Origin: Streptomyces ortus
Lineage (GTDB): Bacteria; Actinomycetota; Actinomycetes; Streptomycetales; Streptomycetaceae
Direction: 5' to 3'
NCBI RefSeq assembly: GCF_026341275.1
Contig: NZ_JAIFZO010000001.1
Span: 449,910 to 513,909 of the forward strand
DNA: 64,000 bases
Shown here: positions 35,261 through 44,795 of the stretch, in pieces
How the letters are laid out: each line of letters begins with the position of its first letter
Numbering within the stretch: position 1 is the first letter of the stretch
The notes under the pieces: model-generated
The model's database searches: none
What the model was told of the DNA's origin: nothing
What the model saw: only the letters and a program-made list of their open reading frames with translations
Made by a program: the position numbers and the translations under genes

Positions 35261-36844
35261 CTACCGGTCCAGCTCGAAGATCCCGTATCCGAACGCCTCA
35301 GCGGTGACCGTGCCACCGTCGGTGACGACACCGGACGCTTCGAGGGCCCGGCCGGGACGCCAGTCTCCGAGCGGGCAACTCGTCTGCTCCTGACGGGGGT
35401 TGAGGACCACGAGATACCGCCCGCCGCGTACGTGCACGAAGGGGTAGCCGGCGTGCACGACCTCCACCGAGCCGTCCGGACCGAGTTCGGGGGTGGCGGT
35501 CCGCAGGGCGATGAGACGGCGTACGAGATGCAGGAGGGACGTGTCGTCGGCGCGCTGCGCGGCGACGGTGGGGCGGCCGGGATCGGGGTCGACGGGGAGG
35601 TAGGGGTGCGCGGACGTCGAGAAACCGGCGTTCGGGCCGTCGTCCCACTGCATCGGCGTACGGGAACCGGCGCGGTTGTAGGCGGGCCCCAGCACACTGC
35701 CCTCCGTGTCGGGGAGGTCCGCGATGTACCGCATCCCGATCTCGTCGCCGTAGTAGATGGCCGGCAGGGTGGGCCAGGTGAGCTGGAAGACGAAGGCGAC
35801 CGGGAGCTGTTCGGCCGAGCGCGGCCCGCAGTTGAGGCGCGAGAAGTCGTGGTTGGCGGTCGGCAGCGAGATGAAGCCGCTGTCGCCGAGGGCCGTCGAC
35901 GCCTGCCGCCAGGCCTCCACGAAGGGCCGTGGCGAACCCTTGCCGCTCGGGTCGAAGAAGCAGTCGAGCGGATCCCAGTCGAGGTTGACGGTCCCGGAGC
36001 CGTTGCTCCACAGCGAACGCAGCGCGAGACCGTCCGTGGGACCGCCGAACTGCAGGAAGAAGTCCGTGTGGAACCCCGCCGGGACGGACACCTCCGGCTC
36101 GCCCCACTCCGAGAGGATCACCGCGTCCGGGTGCGTACGGTCCAGCCAGTGGCGCAGCTCCGTCCAGACGGCGCTCGTCTCCCTCTTGCCCGGGTCGTCC
36201 TTGACGAGCGAGGCGGCCATGTCGACGCGGAAGCCCGACAGGCCGAGGTCCAGCCAGTGGTCCATGATCGTGCGCAGCGCCTCCCGGTTGGCGCGCGGGC
36301 CCTCCGCGTCCACCGGCTGACGCCATGGCTCGGCCGGATTCATGCGCGCGTAACCGAAGTTGAGGGCGGGCTGGAAGGCGAAGAAGTTCGGCAGGTACGA
36401 CCCCGGACGGCTGCCGGGCGAGGGCACGAAGCCGTCCGGACCGCCTTCCGCCGCCCAGATGTAGCGGTGGTCGTCGGGATCGTCCGCCGACGCCGTGAAC
36501 CACGGGTGCCGGTCGGAGGTGTGGCCCGCGACCAGATCGAGGAGTACGCGGATTCCGTGACCGCGAGCCCGGTCGACGAGCTTGGCGAGGTCATCGTTCG
36601 AGCCGTAGCGCGGGGCCACGTTCAGGTAGTCGGACACGTCGTACCCGGCGTCCCCGAACGGCGAGGCGAAGCAGGGGTTCAGCCAGACGGTGTTCACCCC
36701 GAGCCAGGCCAGATGGTCGAGCCGCTCGCGGATGCCGTCGAAGTCACCGATCCCGTCGCCGTTCGAGTCCGCGAACGACTGCGGGTAGATCTGGTAGAAG
36801 ACCGCGTCGGCCAGCCATGCGGGGGCGGGGCGGAAGGAGCTCAT
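35261..36844 (-). CDS. GH13 alpha-glucosidase (oligo-1,6-glucosidase-like)
   Basis: 527-residue intracellular GH13 enzyme. Conserved regions: DAVFYQIYPQSFADSNGDGI, region I LLDLVAGHTSD, nucleophile Asp208 in GFRVDMAAS, acid/base Glu246 in LSEWGEPE, and transition-state Asp333 in ANHDFS. QSFADSNGDGIGD is typical of the oligosaccharide-exo-acting subfamily. It hydrolyses alpha-glucosides; the exact linkage cannot be read. ATG 36844 was chosen over an upstream in-frame start at 36877 because homology begins here. Convergent with the P450 gene. Confidence 0.88.
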   Translation of the reverse strand: MSSFRPAPAWLADAVFYQIYPQSFADSNGDGIGDFDGIRERLDHLAWLGVNTVWLNPCFASPFGDAGYDVSDYLNVAPRYGSNDDLAKLVDRARGHGIRVLLDLVAGHTSDRHPWFTASADDPDDHRYIWAAEGGPDGFVPSPGSRPGSYLPNFFAFQPALNFGYARMNPAEPWRQPVDAEGPRANREALRTIMDHWLDLGLSGFRVDMAASLVKDDPGKRETSAVWTELRHWLDRTHPDAVILSEWGEPEVSVPAGFHTDFFLQFGGPTDGLALRSLWSNGSGTVNLDWDPLDCFFDPSGKGSPRPFVEAWRQASTALGDSGFISLPTANHDFSRLNCGPRSAEQLPVAFVFQLTWPTLPAIYYGDEIGMRYIADLPDTEGSVLGPAYNRAGSRTPMQWDDGPNAGFSTSAHPYLPVDPDPGRPTVAAQRADDTSLLHLVRRLIALRTATPELGPDGSVEVVHAGYPFVHVRGGRYLVVLNPRQEQTSCPLGDWRPGRALEASGVVTDGGTVTAEAFGYGIFELDR

Positions 36845-37032
36845 GGGGCGGGTACAGCCTTTCCCTGGGCGGAACATCCACTACGTCGAGGGTGACAGTG
36901 ACCGGGAGTGTCCGAAAGGCCGCGCCTTGGCCTGAGCCCGGCCGGAGCGCCGGCGGGGAGCTCTCGCGAACCCGCTGGGAAACGCCCCGTAAACCCGCGG
37001 GCAGCCCGCGCCAAGCCCTAAGCTGATCGACG

Positions 37033-37767
37033 ATGTTCACCCCCCAGGGCCCCACGTTCCGCGAACTCGCCGTGCAGGCGCTGTCGTCCGTCGAGCACGG
37101 CTACGACCTCCTCGCGCCGAAGTTCGACCACACCCCGTTCCGTACGCCGGACTCGTTCCTGCGGTCCGTCGCGCGGGCCCTGACGGGTCTGGGCCCGTTC
37201 GGGAGCGGGCTCGACCTGTGCTGCGGCACCGGCGCGGGCATGGAGGTGCTGGGCACGGTGTGCCGGGACAGCGTCACCGGCATCGACATCAGCGCGGGCA
37301 TGCTCGCCGAGGCCCGACGGCGTGAGGGGCCCGGCGGGCCGCCCGCCACCTGGGTGCGCGGCGACGCCCTCGCCCTGCCGTTCCGCCCGGTCTTCGACCT
37401 GGTGGTGAGCTTCGGGGCGTTCGGCCACTTCCTGCCCCGCGAACTGCCGGGGCTGTTCCGACAGGTCCACTCGGTGCTCAGGCCCGGCGGCCGGTTCGCC
37501 TTCCCGGTCACGGCACCGGCCCGCCCCGGCTCGCCCGGCTACTGGGCCATGCTCGGCTTCGACGCGGTGATGAAGGTGCGCAACGCGGTGTGGCGTCCGC
37601 CGTTCGTCATGTACTACCGCGCGTTCCGGCTCGCCGACGTGCGGCGGGAACTGGTCCGCGCGGGCTTCACGGTCGAGCTGCGCCCCCTGCCCGAGTTCGG
37701 CCGCCGGGACGACGGCAGCCCGCGCTGCCGGATGGTGCTGGCCACAAGGCCCGGACCAGCGGTTTAA
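37033..37767 (+). CDS. Class I SAM-dependent methyltransferase
   Basis: 244-residue methyltransferase of the ubiE/type 11 kind: motif I GLDLCCGTGAGMEV at ~59-72, the acidic SAM-ribose residue in GIDISAGMLAEA, and post-motif FDLVVSFGAFGHF; the motif LRPGGRFAFPV closes the fold. An N-terminal stretch (YDLLAPKFDHTPFRTPDSFL) resembles substrate caps of small-molecule methyltransferases. The substrate is unknown. It is monocistronic, between GH13 and the kdp operon. Confidence 0.8.
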   Translation: MFTPQGPTFRELAVQALSSVEHGYDLLAPKFDHTPFRTPDSFLRSVARALTGLGPFGSGLDLCCGTGAGMEVLGTVCRDSVTGIDISAGMLAEARRREGPGGPPATWVRGDALALPFRPVFDLVVSFGAFGHFLPRELPGLFRQVHSVLRPGGRFAFPVTAPARPGSPGYWAMLGFDAVMKVRNAVWRPPFVMYYRAFRLADVRRELVRAGFTVELRPLPEFGRRDDGSPRCRMVLATRPGPAV

Positions 37768-37998
37768 CCACTCCGGGCGTACTCCGGACCCGTTCCGGGC
37801 GCCCGGTCCCACCGCGGTGCGTCGTGGCGGCGTATGGGATCCGTCAAGAGCGTGCGCAACGGCGTCAGGGAGCCGTCAACGTACGCCGCGAGCGGTTCGA
37901 TCGGATGTTTGCTCAAGAGGTCAAGGCGGTCTGCCGGGGCCTCACGCGGTGCGTCGGGGTGCCGGCGGTCGCACCCGCACCTCATCCAGGAGCTCACG

Positions 37999-38082
37999 AT
38001 GGCCGATGTGGCCTTCGTCGTCACCACGATCGCGCTCTTCGCGCTGGTGGCCCTCGTCGCCAAGGGGGTGACGAAGCTGTGA
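37999..38082 (+). CDS. 27-residue membrane peptide overlapping kdpF
   Basis: A very short frame from ATG 37999 (AGGAG site just ahead) encodes one hydrophobic helix with the core FVVTTIALFALVALVAKG and ends KL. Its stop overlaps the kdpF start by GTGA, so the two are translationally coupled. It resembles KdpF in size and topology and may be a second KdpF-like stabiliser of the KdpABC complex, or a leader peptide. No other function can be proposed. Confidence 0.6.
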   Translation: MADVAFVVTTIALFALVALVAKGVTKL

Positions 38083-38177
38083 CCGCCCAAGACGTCGAAA
38101 ACGTAGTCGGCCTGATCGTGGCCGTCGCCCTGCTGGGCTATCTCGTCCTCGCCCTTGTGTTCCCCGAGAGGTTCTGA
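38079..38177 (+). CDS. kdpF: KdpF, small subunit of the potassium ATPase
   Basis: 32-residue peptide from GTG 38079 with the one-helix pattern of KdpF ([20 protein letters not shown]), ending 7 bases before kdpA. KdpF stabilises the KdpABC complex in the membrane. The start is fixed by GTGA overlap with the preceding 27-residue frame. Confidence 0.88.
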   Translation: MTAQDVENVVGLIVAVALLGYLVLALVFPERF

Positions 38178-38184
38178 GCACGAC

Positions 38185-39849
38185 ATGAGCCCCGTACTCG
38201 CCGGCGTCCTTCAGCTGCTGGCACTCATAGCGGCGCTGGCACTCGTCCACCGCCCCCTCGGCGACCACATGGCCCGGGTCTACTCCTCCGACCGGCATCT
38301 GCGCGTCGAGAAGTGGATCTACAAGGGCATCGGCGCCGACCCGGACACCGGAATGCGCTGGCCCGCGTACCTGCGCGGAGTCCTCGCCTTCTCCGCCGCC
38401 GGGGTGCTCTTCCTGTACCTCCTGCAGCGGCTGCAGGGGGTGCTGCCCGGTTCGCTCGGCTTCTCCTCGATCGATCCGGACCAGGCGTTCAACACCGCCG
38501 TCTCCTTCGTCACGAACACCAACTGGCAGTCGTACTACGGCGAGCAGGCCATGGGCCACGTCGTGCAGACCGCCGGTCTGGCCGTCCAGAACTTCGTCTC
38601 CGCGGCCGTCGGCATCGCGGTCGCCGTCGCCCTCGTACGAGGCTTCGCGCGCTCCCGCGACGGCGACCTCGGCAACTTCTGGGCGGACCTCGTCCGCGGG
38701 GTCGTCCGCATCCTGATACCGCTGGCCGTGGTCGCCGCGATCGTCCTGGTCGCCTGCGGAGTGATCCAGAACTTCTCCGGCATCCACGAGGTCGGCCAGT
38801 TCTCGGGCGGCTCGCAGCAGTGGAACGGCGGCGCGGTCGCCTCCCAGGAGGCCATCAAGGAACTCGGCACCAACGGCGGCGGCTACTTCAACGCCAACAG
38901 CGCCCACCCCTTCGAGAACCCCACGCCCTTCTCGAACCTCTTCGAGATCTTCCTGCTCCTGGTGATCCCGTTCTCGCTGACCCGCACCTTCGGCCGCATG
39001 GTCGGCAGTCTCAGGCAGGGGTACGCGATCCTCGCCACCATGGCCACCATCTGGGTCGGCTTCGTCGCGCTGATGATGTGGACCGAGTTCGCCCACCACG
39101 GTCCCGCCTTCGACCTCGCGGGCGGCGCGCTGGAGGGCAAGGAGACCCGCTTCGGCGTCGGCGCCTCGTCGATCTTCGCGGTGTCCACGACCCTGACCTC
39201 GACCGGGGCGGTGGACTCCTTCCACTCCTCGTTCACGGGTCTCGGCGGCGGCATCACCATGCTGGGCATGCAACTCGGCGAGATCGCGCCCGGCGGCACC
39301 GGCTCCGGCCTCTACGGCATGCTGATCATGGCGGTCATCGCGGTGTTCATCGCCGGTCTGATGGTCGGCCGCACGCCCGAGTACCTCGGCAAGAAGATCG
39401 GCACCCGCGAGATCAAGTTCGCGGCCCTGTACATCCTGATCACCCCGGCCCTGGTCCTCGTCCTCACCGCCGCGGCCATGGCCCTGCCGACGCCCGGCCA
39501 CTCGATGACCAACACCGGGGCACACGGCTTCTCCGAGATCCTGTACGCCTACACGTCCGCCGCCAACAACAACGGCTCGGCCTTCGCGGGCCTGAACGCG
39601 GACACCCAGTGGTTCAACACCACCCTGGGTGTGGCGATGCTGCTCGGCCGGTTCCTGCCCATGGTGTTCGTCCTCGCCCTGGCCGGTTCGCTCGCCGGAC
39701 AGAAGCCCGTACCCGAGACGGCGGGCACCCTGCGCACGGACAAGCCGCTGTTCACCGGACTGCTGGTGGGCGCGATCCTCGTCATCACCGGTCTCACGTA
39801 CTTCCCCGCGCTCGCGCTGGGTCCGCTGGCGGAGGGGCTGGCATCATGA
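38185..39849 (+). CDS. kdpA: KdpA, potassium-binding subunit
   Basis: 554-residue channel-like subunit with about ten helices. Selectivity-filter regions are visible as [40 protein letters not shown] and [14 protein letters not shown], one per pore loop, with the usual Gly residues. It binds and conducts K+ in the high-affinity KdpFABC pump. Its stop overlaps kdpB (ATGA at 39846). Confidence 0.96.
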   Translation: MSPVLAGVLQLLALIAALALVHRPLGDHMARVYSSDRHLRVEKWIYKGIGADPDTGMRWPAYLRGVLAFSAAGVLFLYLLQRLQGVLPGSLGFSSIDPDQAFNTAVSFVTNTNWQSYYGEQAMGHVVQTAGLAVQNFVSAAVGIAVAVALVRGFARSRDGDLGNFWADLVRGVVRILIPLAVVAAIVLVACGVIQNFSGIHEVGQFSGGSQQWNGGAVASQEAIKELGTNGGGYFNANSAHPFENPTPFSNLFEIFLLLVIPFSLTRTFGRMVGSLRQGYAILATMATIWVGFVALMMWTEFAHHGPAFDLAGGALEGKETRFGVGASSIFAVSTTLTSTGAVDSFHSSFTGLGGGITMLGMQLGEIAPGGTGSGLYGMLIMAVIAVFIAGLMVGRTPEYLGKKIGTREIKFAALYILITPALVLVLTAAAMALPTPGHSMTNTGAHGFSEILYAYTSAANNNGSAFAGLNADTQWFNTTLGVAMLLGRFLPMVFVLALAGSLAGQKPVPETAGTLRTDKPLFTGLLVGAILVITGLTYFPALALGPLAEGLAS

Positions 39850-41999
39850 CGACACACATACACAGCGACAGCGACAACGGCACCCACAGCGACAGCGACC
39901 CCGGCAGCGAATCCGGTACCGGCCCCGGCACCGGCGCACCGGCCGGACGCGGCGTCGGCGAAGGCCGGGTCGGGGTGGGTCTCTTCGACCCGAAACAGCT
40001 GGTCAGGTCGCTGCCGGACGCCTTCCGCAAGCTCCACCCGCGGGTGATGGTCAAGTCCCCCGTGATGTTCGTGGTGCTGGTCGGCTCGGTCCTGACGACG
40101 CTCTTCTCGGTCAAGGACCCGGGCGACTGGTTCGGCTGGACGATCAGCGCCTGGCTCTGGCTGACGGTCGTCTTCGCCAACCTGGCGGAGGCGGTGGCGG
40201 AGGGCCGCGGCAAGGCGCAGGCGGACACCCTGCGCAAGGCCAAGACCGACACGGTCGCGCGCCGGCTGTCCAGGGACGGCGCCTCCGAGGAACCGGTGGC
40301 GGGCACCGAACTGCGCATCGGCGACCGGGTCGTCTGCGAGGCCGGCGACATCATCCCCGGCGACGGTGACGTCGTCGAGGGCGTGGCCTCCGTGGACGAG
40401 TCGGCGATCACGGGGGAGTCGGCCCCGGTCATCCGCGAGTCCGGCGGCGATCGCTCGGCCGTCACCGGCGGCACGAAGGTGCTGTCCGACCGCATCGTCG
40501 TCAAGATCACCACGAAGCCCGGCGAGACCTTCATCGACCGCATGATCAACCTGGTCGAGGGCGCCGCCCGGCAGAAGACGCCCAACGAGATCGCGCTGAA
40601 CATCCTGCTCGCCTCGCTGACGATCGTCTTCCTCCTCGCGGTGGCCACGCTGCCGCCGTTCGCGGACTACGCGGGCACGCACCTCACGATGGTCGTGCTG
40701 GTGGCCCTGCTCGTCTGCCTGATCCCGACCACGATCGGCGCGCTGCTCTCCGCGATCGGCATCGCCGGCATGGACCGGCTGGTGCAGCGCAACGTGCTGG
40801 CCATGTCCGGCCGGGCGGTCGAGGCCGCGGGTGACGTGTCCACGCTGCTGCTCGACAAGACGGGCACCATCACGCTCGGCAACCGGCAGGCCGCCGGGTT
40901 CGTGCCTGTCGCCGGCACCACCGAGGCCGAGCTGGCCGACGCCGCCCAGCTCTCCTCGCTGGCCGACGAGACCCCCGAGGGCCGTTCCGTCGTCATCCTG
41001 GCGAAGGAGCGGTACGGGCTGCGCGAGCGCCTTGAGGGCGAGCTGGCGGACGCCGAGTGGATCACCTTCACCGCCCAGACCCGGATGTCCGGGGTCGACA
41101 TCGACGGACGCAGGGTCCGTAAAGGAGCGGCCGGCTCGGTCGTGGCCTGGGTGAAGGAGCGGGGCGGCACGGTCACCGAGGACGTGGCGGGGCAGACCGA
41201 CCGGATCTCCGAGGCGGGCGGCACCCCGCTGCTCGTGGCCGTCGACGACACAGCGGGCGCCCGTGTGCTGGGCGTCATCCACCTCAAGGACGTCGTCAAG
41301 GACGGGATGCGCGAGCGGTTCGACGAACTGCGCCGGATGGGCATCAGGACCGTCATGATCACCGGCGACAACCCGCTGACGGCCAGGGCCATCGCCGAGG
41401 AGGCGGGCGTGGACGACTTCCTGGCGGAGGCCACCCCCGAGGACAAGATGGCGCTCATCAGGCGTGAGCAGGCGGGCGGCAAGCTCGTCGCGATGACGGG
41501 CGACGGTACGAACGACGCGCCGGCGCTGGCCCAGGCGGACGTGGGGGTGGCCATGAACACGGGCACCTCGGCCGCCAAGGAGGCCGGGAACATGGTCGAC
41601 CTCGACTCCAACCCGACCAAGCTCATCGAGATCGTCGAGATCGGCAAGCAGCTCCTCATCACCCGGGGCGCGCTGACGACGTTCTCCATCGCCAACGACG
41701 TCGCCAAGTACTTCGCGATCATCCCGGCGCTGTTCGCGGCGGTCTACCCGGGCCTGGACAAGCTCAACATCATGCGCCTGTCCTCGCCGGACTCCGCGAT
41801 CCTCGCCGCGGTGATCTTCAACGCGCTGGTCATCATCGCCCTGGTGCCGCTCGCTCTGCGCGGGGTGCGGTACCGGCCGGTCAGCGCCGACCGGCTGCTG
41901 CGGCGCAACCTCGGCATCTACGGGCTGGGCGGACTGATCGCGCCCTTCATCGGCATCAAGATCATCGATCTTCTCCTCTCCCTCGTCCCCGGGCTGTAG
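39846..41999 (+). CDS. kdpB: KdpB, ATP-hydrolysing subunit
   Basis: 717-residue P-type ATPase. Phosphorylation motif [10 protein letters not shown] with Asp337, TGES actuator loop (AITGESAPV), and hinge motif [18 protein letters not shown] are all present. The first ~45 residues are an unusual His/Ser/Asp/Gly-rich tail ([10 protein letters not shown]...) before the first conserved segment [15 protein letters not shown]. The subunit powers K+ uptake through KdpA. The sensor pair KdpDE is not in the window downstream. Confidence 0.96.
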   Translation: MTTHIHSDSDNGTHSDSDPGSESGTGPGTGAPAGRGVGEGRVGVGLFDPKQLVRSLPDAFRKLHPRVMVKSPVMFVVLVGSVLTTLFSVKDPGDWFGWTISAWLWLTVVFANLAEAVAEGRGKAQADTLRKAKTDTVARRLSRDGASEEPVAGTELRIGDRVVCEAGDIIPGDGDVVEGVASVDESAITGESAPVIRESGGDRSAVTGGTKVLSDRIVVKITTKPGETFIDRMINLVEGAARQKTPNEIALNILLASLTIVFLLAVATLPPFADYAGTHLTMVVLVALLVCLIPTTIGALLSAIGIAGMDRLVQRNVLAMSGRAVEAAGDVSTLLLDKTGTITLGNRQAAGFVPVAGTTEAELADAAQLSSLADETPEGRSVVILAKERYGLRERLEGELADAEWITFTAQTRMSGVDIDGRRVRKGAAGSVVAWVKERGGTVTEDVAGQTDRISEAGGTPLLVAVDDTAGARVLGVIHLKDVVKDGMRERFDELRRMGIRTVMITGDNPLTARAIAEEAGVDDFLAEATPEDKMALIRREQAGGKLVAMTGDGTNDAPALAQADVGVAMNTGTSAAKEAGNMVDLDSNPTKLIEIVEIGKQLLITRGALTTFSIANDVAKYFAIIPALFAAVYPGLDKLNIMRLSSPDSAILAAVIFNALVIIALVPLALRGVRYRPVSADRLLRRNLGIYGLGGLIAPFIGIKIIDLLLSLVPGL

Positions 42000-42043
42000 C
42001 TCCCGGGCCTTCCTCGAACTTTCTCGAAAGAGTGCTGATCGTC

Positions 42044-42673
42044 ATGAACAACTCGGTCACCAACACCGCCCGGCTGCTGGGCGCGGGACTGCGGGCTCTC
42101 CTGGTCCTCACCGTGGTCTGCGGGGTGCTCTACCCCCTGGCTGTGACGGGCGTCGCCCAGGCGCTCTTCCCCACGAAGGCGAACGGGTCGGAGATCGCCT
42201 CGGGCGGCAAGGCCGTCGGCTCCTCGCTGATCGGCCAGCAGGGCTACGGCCTGGACTACTTCCAGCCCCGGCCCGCGAACGGCCTGGGCGAGAACTCGGT
42301 CAACACCCGGTACAAGCTGATCCTGTCGGGTGCCACCAACCGCTCCGGCGACAACGCCGAGCTGATCAAGTGGGTGAAGGAAGCGAAGGCCGCCGTCGTC
42401 AAGGACAACTCGACGGCCGACTACAAGGTCAGGCCGTCCCAGGTCCCCGCCGACGCGGTGACATCCTCCGGATCGGGCCTCGACCCGGACATCTCCCCGG
42501 CGTACGCCGAGCTCCAGGTGCACCGGGTCGCCCAGCGGAACGGCCTGTCCGTGGACCGGGTGCGGAAACTCGTGGACCAGCACACGGAGGGCCGCACGCT
42601 CGGCTTCATGGGCGAGCCCCGGGTGAACGTCCTCGAACTCAACACCGCGCTCAAGGAGCTGACCAAGGGCTGA
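42044..42673 (+). CDS. kdpC: KdpC, assembly subunit of the potassium ATPase
   Basis: 209-residue subunit with one N-terminal helix (LRALLVLTVVCGVLYPLAVT) and a periplasm-facing domain with the family blocks GSSLIGQ, YFQPRPA, SGSGLDPDISPAYAELQ and NVLELNTAL. ATG 42044 is 45 bases after kdpB; GTG 42032 is an in-frame alternative without a ribosome site. Kdp operon in order F-A-B-C. Confidence 0.95.
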   Translation: MNNSVTNTARLLGAGLRALLVLTVVCGVLYPLAVTGVAQALFPTKANGSEIASGGKAVGSSLIGQQGYGLDYFQPRPANGLGENSVNTRYKLILSGATNRSGDNAELIKWVKEAKAAVVKDNSTADYKVRPSQVPADAVTSSGSGLDPDISPAYAELQVHRVAQRNGLSVDRVRKLVDQHTEGRTLGFMGEPRVNVLELNTALKELTKG

Positions 42674-42693
42674 CGCCGGGGCTGGGGCGAGGC

Positions 42694-42730
42694 GGCCGAG
42701 GCGGTCGGGAGGGCCGAGGCGGTCGGGAGC
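42694..42730. repeat. 16-bp direct repeat after kdpC
   Basis: GCCGAGGCGGTCGGGA occurs twice in close tandem in the 142-base gap between kdpC and the VOC gene, flanked by CGGCCGA sequences. It may contribute to termination. Confidence 0.5.
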
Positions 42731-42815
42731 GGCCGATCGCCTGGTCAGGGCCGTTGTCAGTGGGTCGCGCTAGTCTGCGGACATCTGCTCGTTCTGTCCG
42801 ATCTGGGAGGTTTTC

Positions 42816-43229
42816 ATGGCTTCACGCCTCAACCCCTACATCAGCTTCGACGGCGACGCCCGGCCGGCGATGGAGTTCTACCAGGAGGTCTTCGGCGGCA
42901 CGCTGGCGCTGAACACCTTCGGGGAGGCCGGTTCGCCGGGCATCCCGGAGTCCGACCAGATCATGCACGCCATGCTGGAGACCCCGAGCGGCTTCACCCT
43001 GATGGGAGCCGACACCCCACCGGGCATGGAGTACACACCGGGCGGCAACTTCTCGGTGAGCCTCAGCGGAGACGACGAGGGCGAGCTGCGCGGCTACTGG
43101 GAGAAGCTGTCCGCCGGAGGCACGGTCTCCGTCCCGCTGGAGAAACAGATGTGGGGCGACGTCTTCGGGATGTGTACGGACCGGTTCGGCATTCCCTGGA
43201 TGGTCAACATCGGCCAGGCACAGGCATAG
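42816..43229 (+). CDS. VOC family protein, PhnB-like
   Basis: 137-residue VOC domain protein of the PhnB/YjdN type: LNPYISFDGDARPAMEFYQE at the start, MHAMLETPSGFTLMGAD in the middle and the end FGMCTDRFGIPWMVNIGQ. Residues for metal binding are not fully evident. ATG 42816 follows GGGAGG at ideal spacing. Function unknown; a dimeric small-molecule-binding protein is expected. Confidence 0.82.
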   Translation: MASRLNPYISFDGDARPAMEFYQEVFGGTLALNTFGEAGSPGIPESDQIMHAMLETPSGFTLMGADTPPGMEYTPGGNFSVSLSGDDEGELRGYWEKLSAGGTVSVPLEKQMWGDVFGMCTDRFGIPWMVNIGQAQA

Positions 43230-43334
43230 CGACGGGACCTCGGGCCGGGCGGCTCCGCGGGGGGCCGCCCGACCCGGTCGCCGACCGGTGGCACACTGAC
43301 CCGGTCACCGAAGGAGCCCAGTCAGTGCCCATGA

Positions 43335-43679
43335 TCCGCGATCTCAGCAGAGTGGTCCGAGATACAGCCGTACTTCCGTGACGTGGCGGACCACCTGGCC
43401 CGTGCCGGCGAGCAGATCAACGCCTTCGACGGGCTGCTCGACTCGATCCTCCAGGCCCATGTGGCCCAGGTGACGGTCGCCCAGAACGAGGACATGCGCA
43501 AGATCACGGCCTGGGCCGCCATCGTCGCCGTACCGACCATGGTCTGCGGGATCTACGGCATGAACTTCGACCACATGCCGGAACTGCACTGGACGTACGG
43601 CTATCCGCTGGCCCTCGGTGTCATCGCTGCCCTCTGCCTCGGCATCCACCGGGGGTTCCGGCGCAACGGCTGGCTCTGA
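43335..43679 (+). pseudogene. CorA magnesium/cobalt transporter, C-terminal fragment
   Basis: The frame after a stop at 43332-43334 reads EIQPYFRDVADHLARAGEQI, then QNEDMRKITAWAAIVAVPTM and VCGIYGMNFDHMPEL, the long stalk helix end and first membrane helix with the GMN filter of CorA, and finally a second helix. The ~200-residue N-terminal cytoplasmic domain is missing. GTG 43383 could start a 98-residue product with both membrane helices. A 5' deletion remnant is more likely than a functional gene. Confidence 0.7.
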
Positions 43680-43683
43680 GCCC

Positions 43684-43699
43684 GGCCCCCGCCGGGGGC
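43684..43699. terminator. Short terminator hairpin between CorA fragment and haloperoxidase gene
   Basis: GGCCCCCGCCGGGGGC forms a compact GC stem 5 bases after the CorA-fragment stop, in the gap between convergent genes. Confidence 0.5.
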
Positions 43700-43797
43700 G
43701 GAAGCACGGACCCGGCCCCCGTCGAAGCGGGCTTTCACGTCCAAGCCGGACGGCGCGCCGGAGCCACTTCTCGCGCCGTCGCCCCGTCGCGCCGGAG

Positions 43798-44619
43798 TCA
43801 GTTCTTGATGAAGGCCAGCAGGTCGGCGTTGAAGGACTTCTCGTACTCGCCGACCAGACCGTGCGGAGCGCCCGGATACGTCCTGAGCGTGGCGTCCTTG
43901 ACGATCCGGGCCGTCTTGAGGGCGGCGGCCCCGATGGCCACGATCTGGTCGTCCTCGCCGTGCGCGACCAGCGTGGGGACGTCGATGCGGCGCAGGTCCT
44001 CGGTGAAGTCCTGCTCGGAGAACTGCTCGACGCAGTCGTACGCGGCCTTCAGACCGACCTGCATGCTCCACAGCCAGAAGGAGCGGCGCATCCCCTCCGA
44101 CACGGCGGCCCCGGGGCGGTTGAAGCCGTAGAACGACTCGCTGAGGTCCCAGTAGAACTGCGAGCGGTCACTCTCCACGCCGGCGCGGATGCCGTCGAAC
44201 ACCTCACGGGGAGTGCCCTCGGGATTGTCCGCCGTCTTCAGCATCAGCGGTGGTACGGCGCCCAGCAGGACGACCTTGGCGACCCGGCGGGTGCCGTGGC
44301 GGCCGATGTAACGGGTGACCTCGCCGCCGCCGGTCGAGTGACCGACCAGGATCACGTTGTCGAGGCCGAGGCCCTCGATGAGTTCGGCCAGGTCGTCCGC
44401 GTACCGGTCCATGTGGTTGCCCTGCCACGGCTGGTCGGAGCGGCCGTGGCCACGGCGGTCGTGGGCGACGGCACGGTAGCCGTGGTCGGCGACCAGGCGG
44501 GCCTGGCCGTCCCAGGCGTCGGCGTTGAGCGGCCAGCCGTGGCTGAAGACGACCGGCTGACCGGTGCCCCAGTCCTTGTAGAAGATTCCGGTGCCGTCGC
44601 TGGTGGTGAAGGTTCCCAT
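43798..44619 (-). CDS. Alpha/beta hydrolase of the cofactor-free haloperoxidase type
   Basis: 273-residue alpha/beta hydrolase. Nucleophile elbow VGHSTGGGE with Ser95, acid in [10 protein letters not shown] (~224-226), His in [11 protein letters not shown] near the end; oxyanion region [12 protein letters not shown]. Length and motifs match Streptomyces non-heme chloroperoxidases, which in vivo are probably esterases or perhydrolases. ATG 44619 has GGAGGT at the right distance (CATGGAGGTGCC on the plus strand). Confidence 0.88.
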   Translation of the reverse strand: MGTFTTSDGTGIFYKDWGTGQPVVFSHGWPLNADAWDGQARLVADHGYRAVAHDRRGHGRSDQPWQGNHMDRYADDLAELIEGLGLDNVILVGHSTGGGEVTRYIGRHGTRRVAKVVLLGAVPPLMLKTADNPEGTPREVFDGIRAGVESDRSQFYWDLSESFYGFNRPGAAVSEGMRRSFWLWSMQVGLKAAYDCVEQFSEQDFTEDLRRIDVPTLVAHGEDDQIVAIGAAALKTARIVKDATLRTYPGAPHGLVGEYEKSFNADLLAFIKN

Positions 44620-44795
44620 GGAGGTGCCTCTCTTTCCGTGTCGTTGCGTGCTGACCCGCGTGCTCTGCCGAAGGAGTGGCCCGGCGCCCGCTCGCTCCGC
44701 GGTGCCCCGCCGATGGACATGCTTTCGACCCTAGGCCCGTGCGCCGTTTCCGCAATCCGTTGTCCGGCCGAGCCGGCGGACCGGACGGCGGGACG

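Noticed and set aside
29700..37800. Biosynthetic gene cluster around the monooxygenase and P450
   Set aside because: No synthase, synthetase, terpene cyclase, precursor peptide or transporter is present; the neighbours are housekeeping-type genes.
37768..37998. c-di-AMP (ydaO) riboswitch before the kdp operon
   Set aside because: The length would fit, but the conserved purine-rich joining segments of that riboswitch could not be found.
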